A stretch of 64,000 nt of DNA from Dorea_D hominis (lineage in GTDB: Bacteria > Bacillota > Clostridia > Lachnospirales > Lachnospiraceae): contig NZ_JACOOY010000006.1 in NCBI RefSeq assembly GCF_014287705.1, positions 131,858 through 195,857 of the forward strand, read 5' to 3'. The notes under the pieces were generated by a model. The model was not told the DNA's origin. It was given only the letters and a program-made list of their open reading frames with translations, and ran no database searches. Shown here one piece after another: positions 58,219 to 64,000 of the stretch. Made by a program: the position numbers and the translations under genes. How positions within the stretch are numbered: the stretch's first letter is position 1; every line of letters begins with the position of its first letter.

Positions 58219-59055
58219 ATGAACAAATTAGAATTAATGAAGATGGCGAACGAAGTTCGTAAAGGTGCCATCACAGCAGTTCACAGTGCCAAATCCGGAC
58301 ATCCGGGCGGATCACTGTCAGCAGCTGACATTTATACATATCTTTATTTTGAAGAGATGAATGTAGATCCAAAAGATCCTAAGAAAGCAGATCGTGACCG
58401 TTTTGTACTGTCCAAAGGACATACAGCACCGGGTTACTATGCGACACTTGCCAACAAAGGCTTTTTCCCGGTTGAAGATCTGACTACACTTCGTAAAGTG
58501 GGATCTTACCTGCAGGGACATCCGGATATGAAACACATTCCGGGAGTTGATATGTCAAGTGGTTCTCTTGGACAGGGGATTTCAGCAGCAGTTGGTATGG
58601 CAATTTCTGCAAAATTAAATGATGCATCTTACAGAGTATATACTCTGCTTGGAGATGGTGAGATCCAGGAAGGACAGGTATGGGAAGCTGCTATGTTAGC
58701 AGGTCACAGAAAACTGGACAACCTTGTAGTAATTGTAGATAACAATAACCTTCAGATCGACGGAACTGTAGAAGAAGTAAACTCCCCATATCCAATTGAC
58801 AAGAAGTTTGAAGCATTTAACTTCCATGTAATCAATATCGACGGACATGATTTCGATGCAATCGATGCTGCATTCAAAGAAGCAAGAGAAATAAAAGGAC
58901 AGCCAACAGCAATCATTGCCAAGACTGTGAAAGGTAAAGGAGTTTCCTTTATGGAGAATCAGGTATCATGGCACGGATCTGCTCCGAACGATGAGCAGTA
59001 TGCAGTTGCTATGGCAGATTTAGAGAAAGTAGGTGAAGCATTATGTCAGAAGTAA
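58219..59055 (+). CDS. transketolase, N-terminal subunit
   Basis: The 278-residue subunit holds the thiamine diphosphate-binding half: SAKSGHPGGSLSAADIYTYLYF, DRFVLSKGHTAPGYYA, GSLGQGISAAVGMA, and LLGDGEIQEGQVWEAAM with the NNNLQIDG metal site. The enzyme is split in two genes, as common in Clostridia and archaea. TAGGAGGA precedes ATG 58219. Its end overlaps the next gene by 13 bases. Confidence 0.95.
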   Translation: MNKLELMKMANEVRKGAITAVHSAKSGHPGGSLSAADIYTYLYFEEMNVDPKDPKKADRDRFVLSKGHTAPGYYATLANKGFFPVEDLTTLRKVGSYLQGHPDMKHIPGVDMSSGSLGQGISAAVGMAISAKLNDASYRVYTLLGDGEIQEGQVWEAAMLAGHRKLDNLVVIVDNNNLQIDGTVEEVNSPYPIDKKFEAFNFHVINIDGHDFDAIDAAFKEAREIKGQPTAIIAKTVKGKGVSFMENQVSWHGSAPNDEQYAVAMADLEKVGEALCQK

Positions 59056-59981
59056 AGAAGATCGCAACAAGAGAAAGCTACGGTAATGCTTTAGTTGAAT
59101 TAGGTAAAAAACATGACAATGTTGTAGTTTTGGATGCAGACCTTGCAGCAGCTACAAAGACAGGAATCTTCAAGAAAGCATTCCCAGAGCGTCATATTGA
59201 CTGCGGTATCGCAGAGAGCAATATGATTGGTGTGGCAGCAGGACTTGCTACAACAGGAATGGTTCCATTTGCAAGTTCTTTTGCAATGTTCGCAGCAGGA
59301 CGTGCATTTGAGCAGGTTCGTAACTCGGTCGGATATCCGAAGTTAAATGTTAAGATCGGAGCAACTCATGCAGGTATTTCTGTAGGAGAAGACGGAGCAA
59401 CACATCAGTGTAACGAAGATATCGCTCTGATGAGAACAATTCCGGGAATGGTTGTTATCAACCCAGCTGATGATGTTGAAGCAAAAGCAGCAGTAGAAGC
59501 AGCTTACGAACATGTAGGACCTGTTTATCTTCGTTTCGGAAGACTTGCTGTTCCGGTAATCAATGACAATCCGGATTACAAATTCGAGCTTGGAAAAGCT
59601 GTAACATTAAGAGAAGGAACTGATGTTACAATTATCGCATCAGGACTGACTGTTTCTGAGTCACTTGTAGCAGCAGAGAAGCTTGCAGCAGACGGAATCA
59701 GTGCAGAAGTAATCAACATGCACACGATCAAACCGTTAGACGAAGAAGCAGTTATCAAAGCAGCAGCTAAGACGGGCAAGATCGTAACAGCAGAAGAGCA
59801 CTCTGTTATCGGAGGACTCGGAAGTGCAGTATGCGACGTTGTTGCTGAGAAAGCACCTGCAAAAGTTCTGAAGATTGGTGTAAATGATACATATGGAGAG
59901 TCTGGACCGGCTGTAGAACTGATTAAGAAATACGGACTGGATGCAGACAGCATTTACGAAAAAGTAAAAGCATTTGTATAA
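59043..59981 (+). CDS. transketolase, C-terminal subunit
   Basis: The 312-residue partner holds the pyrimidine-binding and C-terminal domains: VVLDADLAAATKT, DCGIAESNMIGVAAGLATTG (catalytic E), THAGISVGEDGATHQ, and the C-terminal AEEHSVIGGLGSAV. It joins the preceding subunit to give an active enzyme. Overlap with that gene ensures coupled translation. Confidence 0.95.
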   Translation: MSEVKKIATRESYGNALVELGKKHDNVVVLDADLAAATKTGIFKKAFPERHIDCGIAESNMIGVAAGLATTGMVPFASSFAMFAAGRAFEQVRNSVGYPKLNVKIGATHAGISVGEDGATHQCNEDIALMRTIPGMVVINPADDVEAKAAVEAAYEHVGPVYLRFGRLAVPVINDNPDYKFELGKAVTLREGTDVTIIASGLTVSESLVAAEKLAADGISAEVINMHTIKPLDEEAVIKAAAKTGKIVTAEEHSVIGGLGSAVCDVVAEKAPAKVLKIGVNDTYGESGPAVELIKKYGLDADSIYEKVKAFV

Positions 59982-60000
59982 GAAAAAATATGACCTAAAA

Positions 60001-60034
60001 GGGGACGGGGATTTTCTAGAAAATCCCCGTCCCC
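60001..60034. repeat. REP palindrome copy 7 (after transketolase)
   Basis: Perfect core with ATTTTCTAGAAAAT spacer, flanked AAAA/TTTT; a T-run follows, suited to termination. Confidence 0.95.
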
Positions 60035-60154
60035 TTTTTACATTTATTCACATCCTGTCGAAAACTTTATCCACTTTATCCCCATCGTATGCTAAAATCT
60101 GCAAAAATCCCGTGCTACCATATACAAAAATTTCATAAATGAGGTGAGGAGTAT

Positions 60155-61270
60155 ATGGAAAGACAATTTCCAAAAAATGTAAGGCAAATCGGGAACGTCA
60201 GTGACGAACCAAAAATCTACATGGAGGACTATGTAGATACGTATCTGAATCAATTGCGGATGAAAGCAATTGATTCGCCGATAGCAGCTCTGCTCACAGG
60301 GGAGATTGTGGAGCAGGAAGGACAGGCAGTTGTATACATATCAGGAGCGCTGCAGATTGAAGCGGTCGAAGTTGCAGGGACAGAGATTCGGATGGATGAA
60401 GAGATATGGAAACGGACGCAGGAGGAGCGGGAGACGCATTTCCCCGAACAGGAAGCAGTCGGCTGGTGTATGATCGAGACCGGTCATCCGATGGGACTGA
60501 ATCAGGGGGTGGGAGAGCTCCATAAGAAATTATTTGAAAAGGAAAATACCGTTTTCGTATGGCGTGATGCACTGGAAACGGATGAAATTTTTTATGCGTG
60601 CAAATATGGTGAGCTGATGCAGATGGGCGGACATTATATTTATTATGAAAGAAATCCGACGATGCAAAGTTATATGATCCGGACGAGAAAAGAAAATGGC
60701 GTGACACCCAGTGAGCTGGTTGAGGATCGAGCTGCAAAGAATTTTCGTAGTACAGTAAGAAACAAAAAGAATTATCGGGAACAGAGGCAGTCATCCAGAT
60801 TTAGCTATGCGATGAGTGTATCTCTGGTAGTTGTTGTGCTTGCAATCGGAATCTCAACCATGAATAATGTGGACAAGATGCGCTCGGTACAGAAATCCCT
60901 GGACATGCTGTCCATGTCGATCGGCAAAACCGAAGAGACAAATGGAACTGTAAAAGAAGCTGAAAATAATAAAGAAGATAAACAAAATCAGAAAAATAAA
61001 ACGGAAGAAAAAACCGTGGATAATAAAGCGGATAGTAAGGGAACCGAAAATCGAAAAAAAACAGAAAATGAACAGCAGAAGACAGAACAGTCAACAGCCA
61101 CAGGAAAACAGGCGCAGGAAGATTATTATACTGTACAGCGCGGCGATACACTGGACAAGATCAGTCTGAAACTGTATGGAACAGCAAATCATGTAGAAGC
61201 TATCTGTAAGATGAATGGTCTGACAGACGGAAATCTGATTTATATAGGACAAAAACTTTTGCTTCCATAA
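60155..61270 (+). CDS. LysM protein with MPN-like cytoplasmic domain
   Basis: The 371-residue protein has a soluble N-terminal domain (about 1-190), a basic region, one membrane helix (about 223-243; SVSLVVVVLAIGIST), a long Lys/Glu/Asn-rich linker (about 265-320) and a C-terminal LysM domain (DYYTVQRGDTLDKISLKLYG...IYIGQKLLLP). LysM binds peptidoglycan outside the cell. The N-terminal part contains AVGWCMIETGHPMGLN, which recalls the VGWYHSHP region of JAB/MPN folds. The metal-binding His-x-His is not kept, so if the fold is correct it is a non-catalytic MPN. Tethering of the wall to a cytoplasmic partner is a guess. Confidence 0.75.
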   Translation: MERQFPKNVRQIGNVSDEPKIYMEDYVDTYLNQLRMKAIDSPIAALLTGEIVEQEGQAVVYISGALQIEAVEVAGTEIRMDEEIWKRTQEERETHFPEQEAVGWCMIETGHPMGLNQGVGELHKKLFEKENTVFVWRDALETDEIFYACKYGELMQMGGHYIYYERNPTMQSYMIRTRKENGVTPSELVEDRAAKNFRSTVRNKKNYREQRQSSRFSYAMSVSLVVVVLAIGISTMNNVDKMRSVQKSLDMLSMSIGKTEETNGTVKEAENNKEDKQNQKNKTEEKTVDNKADSKGTENRKKTENEQQKTEQSTATGKQAQEDYYTVQRGDTLDKISLKLYGTANHVEAICKMNGLTDGNLIYIGQKLLLP

Positions 61271-61287
61271 TATTTTAAATAAGAAAA

Positions 61288-61328
61288 GCAAAGCCGGAAC
61301 TGTGAAGTGACAAGTTTTGGCTTTGCGT
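61288..61328 (+). terminator. terminator overlapping next promoter
   Basis: GCAAAGCC (61288-61295) pairs with GGCTTTGC (61319-61326), followed by GTCTGTTTC. TTGCGT (61323-61328), 17 bp and TATACT (61346-61351) give a promoter for the DUF5711 gene overlapping the stem. Confidence 0.55.
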
Positions 61329-61383
61329 CTGTTTCTGGGATGTGCTATACTGGTCACAAAATCAAAACAAAGGGGATAAAAAC

Positions 61384-62574
61384 GTGCAAAGTAAAAATAG
61401 AAAATTCCGGGTTGTAGATGAGAACCATTCTCCAGATCCGAGAATCCCGAATGTAAAGCGCAAAAGAGTGTGGAAAAAGAGTACACTTCTGTTCGCGGGA
61501 GGACTGCTACTTTTGGTGCTGGTGATTTTCGGGATTATTTATTTTAGAACATACACTTCTGTCCGCGTATCTGAAACTTATGCGCTCAGCGGAGCAGCGA
61601 ACAGCAGTTATAAAACATTTGCGAAAGGGGTATTAAAATACAGCCGTGACGGTGTAGCCTATGTAAATGAAAAAGGGGAAGAGCAGTGGAACCAGTCCTG
61701 CCAGTTAAAGACACCGATCGTAAAAGTCATGGGAGACTGTGCCGCAATTGCGGATGAAGGTGGAAATGATATTTTTATATTTGATAAAAATGGCGAAAAA
61801 GGAGAAGTGCACACGACCCTTCCTATTGAAAAGATCGCCGTATCAGGACAGGGAATCGTAAGCGCAATTGTAAAGAATGAATCCGCTCCGGAGATTGTCT
61901 GCTATGATACTGCCGGTAATCTGCTTGTAGAACATCAGGCATCACTTGGCGGAACCGGCTATCCGCTGGATGTTTCCATGTCAGAGGATGGAGAAGTCAT
62001 GCAGGCAGTTTATATGCAGGTACAGGGAGGAAAACTTATTTCCAAAGTAGCATACTACAATTTTGGAACGGCAGGAGAAAATGTAAAAGATCACGAAGTT
62101 GCGAAAAAAGAATATAAGGACAGCGTGTTGGCTGATGGATTTTATATGAAAGGCAATGTATCCGCTGTTGCAGGTGACAACTGTCTGACATTTTTTGATG
62201 GCAAAGAGACACCAAAAGAAGTTACAACCGTAACGATCAATAAACAGATCCAGAGCATCTCCCATAATGAAAAATATGTTGGTATGCTGCTTAAAAACAC
62301 AGGAAAAGATGGATACGAGCTTCGCTTGTACAACACTTCCGGTAAAAAAGTGCTTTCCAAAGAAATAAAAGAAAATTACCGTAACATCAGAATCTGCGGA
62401 AATCAGGTGATTCTTTTCGATGGTAAAAAATGCAGTATTTATTTAAAAAATGGAATACATAAATTTGAAGGCACGATGGATGATAGTATATTGGAAATTG
62501 TCCCTGTATTTGGGGTAAATAAATATATTGTGCTGGATGTAAATGGAATGGACAACATACGACTTGTCAGATAA
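61384..62574 (+). CDS. DUF5711-family membrane-anchored beta-propeller protein
   Basis: The 396-residue product has a basic N-terminus of 30 residues, one membrane helix (about 35-57; LLFAGGLLLLVLVIFGIIY) and an extracytoplasmic part of repeated beta strands (GVLKYSRDGVAYVNEKGEEQW, IFDKNGEKGEVHT, CYDTAGNLLVEH), suggesting a propeller. This matches DUF5711. GTG 61384 has AAAGGGGA upstream. It is followed after nine bases by cvpA, so the two probably work together at the membrane. Function is unknown. Confidence 0.75.
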   Translation: MQSKNRKFRVVDENHSPDPRIPNVKRKRVWKKSTLLFAGGLLLLVLVIFGIIYFRTYTSVRVSETYALSGAANSSYKTFAKGVLKYSRDGVAYVNEKGEEQWNQSCQLKTPIVKVMGDCAAIADEGGNDIFIFDKNGEKGEVHTTLPIEKIAVSGQGIVSAIVKNESAPEIVCYDTAGNLLVEHQASLGGTGYPLDVSMSEDGEVMQAVYMQVQGGKLISKVAYYNFGTAGENVKDHEVAKKEYKDSVLADGFYMKGNVSAVAGDNCLTFFDGKETPKEVTTVTINKQIQSISHNEKYVGMLLKNTGKDGYELRLYNTSGKKVLSKEIKENYRNIRICGNQVILFDGKKCSIYLKNGIHKFEGTMDDSILEIVPVFGVNKYIVLDVNGMDNIRLVR

Positions 62575-62583
62575 GGAGAGTAT

Positions 62584-63510
62584 ATGGACTGGATGGTAAT
62601 GGCAATAGGAGCAATCTTTCTGATTGGATTTGCAGTTGGTATATATAAAGGTGCGGTGAAAATAGCAGTGTCGCTGGCAGCAACCGTTTTTACGCTTATC
62701 GTTGTAGTGATCGCGACTCCGTTTGTAGCAGATAAGATCGCAGAACTGACACCGGCAGACGAGATGATCAAGAGCCAGGTAGTAAAAGCAATGGCAGGAG
62801 CGGCAACTTCAGCTGTAACCGGTGATTCTGAAGGAGATAATTCCGGCATGACAGCTGAGAATGTCAGGAAAGTATTGAAGGCGGCAGGGATTACTGAAGA
62901 AATGCTGAAACAGCATGGTGTTACAATAGATGATATTGTAAATGGAAAGATTACGAGTGAAGATTTGAAAAAATACGGAATTTCTTCCAGTGTTCTGGAT
63001 GGACTTAACCAAAAGGACAGTTCTTCTGTGGAAGAAGCGATTAAAAACGCAGATATTCCAAAAGACCTGCAAAATAAAGCGATTGAAATGGCAAAATTGC
63101 CGCAAGTATTTAAAACGATGTTAAATGACAATAATAATGATAGTGTATATAAAGACCTGGGGGTAAAAACCTTCGCAGAATATGTTGGCGAATTCCTTGC
63201 ACAGCTCATTATACACATGGTAGCGTTTCTTTGTACATTCCTGCTGGTTACAATTCTTGTACGGGCAGTTGTATTTGCATTAGATATAGTAGCAAACCTT
63301 CCTGTGCTTGGCTTCTTTAACCGGCTTGGTGGAGGAGCAGTGGGGCTTTTGATTGCACTGATCATTATATGGTTCCTGTTTATTATAGTTACATTAATGT
63401 ATGTAACTTCTGTTGGAAGAGAAATGTATCAGACGATACAAAGCAATGCAATATTGAAAATAATATATGATTATAATCCGTTATTAAAACTTGCAATGAA
63501 CTTCCGGTAG
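62584..63510 (+). CDS. CvpA-family membrane protein
   Basis: The 308-residue protein has four hydrophobic segments. Two are near the N-terminus (AIGAIFLIGFAVGIYKG and LAATVFTLIVVVIATPF) and two follow a long soluble insert of about 150 residues, ending VGLLIALIIIWFLFIIVTLMYV. The arrangement and VGIYKGAVK match CvpA (colicin V production) proteins, though the soluble insert is larger than usual. Its role in Firmicutes is unclear. Confidence 0.85.
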   Translation: MDWMVMAIGAIFLIGFAVGIYKGAVKIAVSLAATVFTLIVVVIATPFVADKIAELTPADEMIKSQVVKAMAGAATSAVTGDSEGDNSGMTAENVRKVLKAAGITEEMLKQHGVTIDDIVNGKITSEDLKKYGISSSVLDGLNQKDSSSVEEAIKNADIPKDLQNKAIEMAKLPQVFKTMLNDNNNDSVYKDLGVKTFAEYVGEFLAQLIIHMVAFLCTFLLVTILVRAVVFALDIVANLPVLGFFNRLGGGAVGLLIALIIIWFLFIIVTLMYVTSVGREMYQTIQSNAILKIIYDYNPLLKLAMNFR

Positions 63511-63604
63511 ACAGGGCATTCATGAGTAGTTTCCTGTCGCATCCTGCCGTTTTGCATACGGTTCGAATGAGATGTAGAAATTTCTGGAAATAATGAAAAA
63601 GCTA

Positions 63605-63633
63605 TTGACAATAAGATCTGGATATGATAATCT
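63605..63633 (+). promoter_or_regulatory. rRNA operon promoter P1
   Basis: TTGACA, 17 bp, TAATCT, then GCTGTCGC at the expected start region. Confidence 0.85.
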
Positions 63634-63698
63634 AGATAGGCTGTCGCAAGAGAGCAGGATAACTCAGAAATGAGTTGCAAAAAAGATTAAAATAATTA

Positions 63699-63727
63699 TT
63701 GACAAAGAGTTGAAATTATGATAATCT
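63699..63727 (+). promoter_or_regulatory. rRNA operon promoter P2
   Basis: TTGACA, 17 bp, TAATCT, with the same GCTGTCGC downstream; 94 bp after P1. Confidence 0.85.
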
Positions 63728-63804
63728 ATTATAGCTGTCGCGTGAGACACACCTGAGAAGCGTAGATGTCACACGGAAGACAACAAAGAAAAATAAAAAA
63801 GTTG

Positions 63805-63833
63805 TTGACAAACGACATGAAATGTGATAATCT
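63805..63833 (+). promoter_or_regulatory. rRNA operon promoter P3
   Basis: TTGACA, 17 bp, TAATCT, again followed by GCTGTCGC; 106 bp after P2. Confidence 0.85.
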
Positions 63834-63839
63834 ATTAAA

Positions 63840-64000
63840 GCTGTCGCTTGAGGCAACAGATAAGAACCTTGATAATTAAACAATAGACAACAACCCTGAA
63901 AATTCTTAAGAGAATATTCAGAACAGACAAAGAACAAAATGAAGTTCGACTCTGTCGAACGACTTTCACACTAAATTCGTGAAAGACCTCATTAAGTGTT
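63840..64000 (+). other. 5' leader of a presumed rRNA operon
   Basis: After P3 the DNA holds ACCTTGATAATTAAACAATAG, a CTGAAAATTCTT/AAGAGAATATTCAG hairpin, GTTCGACTCTGTCGAAC and CTTTCAC...GTGAAAG stems. This is the usual look of 16S leaders (antitermination and processing signals) in this group. The 16S gene itself should begin beyond base 64000. Confidence 0.7.

Noticed and set aside
21565..60034. CRISPR array from the repeated palindromes
   Set aside because: Copies are thousands of bases apart, nearly palindromic and have no regular spacers; no cas genes are present.
1..64000. prophage or large integrative element
   Set aside because: No integrase, capsid, terminase or conjugation genes; nearly all genes are core Firmicutes functions in expected order.
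1..64000. tRNA genes
   Set aside because: I looked for cloverleaf patterns with TTCGA/GTTC arms in the intergenic gaps and saw none that fold convincingly.

Overview
The window reads as chromosomal DNA of a low-to-mid GC, spore-forming Gram-positive of the Clostridia, most likely Lachnospiraceae (Dorea / Mediterraneibacter / Blautia type). This placement rests on gene content: a GlgC-GlgD pair, a DnaD/DnaC primosome pair, YabP-YabQ-DivIC-SpoIIE-TilS-Hpt-FtsH synteny, split transketolase, a proline T-box, and VanRS- and BceRS-AB-type signalling. The placement is inferred; no 16S gene lies inside the window.

Layout. 1-1 kb: end of a DUF1538 membrane protein and its P-II-like partner. 1-5.8 kb: a BceAB-type ABC exporter with its BceRS-type two-component system, followed by a graveyard of gene relics (Lrp/AsnC and fumarase/aspartase ends). 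6.2-13.8 kb: a stand-alone Spo0A DNA-binding domain, a second two-component system with a very large sensor, a methyltransferase and a big membrane-anchored protein. 13.9-16.7 kb: queT under a preQ1-I riboswitch, then a secreted Ig-like/transglutaminase-like protein with a structured upstream region. 17-21.5 kb: nadABC behind a palindromic operator, and asnS. 21.6-26.1 kb: VanRS-like pair overlapping an SbcD/YhaO-like nuclease and a YhaN-like ATPase. 26.2-31 kb (minus strand): prs, dnaC, dnaD (with a cluster of DnaA boxes) and murC. 31-34 kb: glgC, glgD, spoVG. 34-37.5 kb: a pseudouridine synthase, then about 1.1 kb without genes holding a T-box leader that repeat DNA separates from proS.

37.5-40.9 kb: a REP-associated tyrosine transposase (RAYT) framed by inverted repeats, then cca and a cotS-like spore gene. 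41-48.9 kb: hup, an IS200-like relic, then rqcP-yabP-yabQ-divIC-spoIIE-tilS-hpt-ftsH. 48.9-56 kb: a GH13 amylase, map, pfk, dnaX, ebfC, recR. 56-60 kb: a LacI-family regulator, transaldolase and split transketolase. 60-63.5 kb: LysM, DUF5711 and CvpA envelope proteins. The window ends in three near-identical tandem promoters and a leader typical of an rRNA operon whose 16S gene should start just past the right edge.

The most striking system is the RAYT with its REP family. Seven copies of a near-perfect palindrome (GGGGACGGGG, 14-nt spacer, CCCCGTCCCC) lie directly after genes across the window. Two of them bracket the transposase in an inverted arrangement, and one supplies the stop codon of the amylase gene. 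A second family of longer, hairpin-rich repeats occurs near queT, proS and spoIIE. Other points of note are the preQ1-I riboswitch overlapping the queT ribosome binding site, the membrane-less SpoIIE, the receiver-less Spo0A, a phosphofructokinase with mixed ATP/PPi signature residues, and a 95-bp overlap between a sensor kinase and a nuclease gene.
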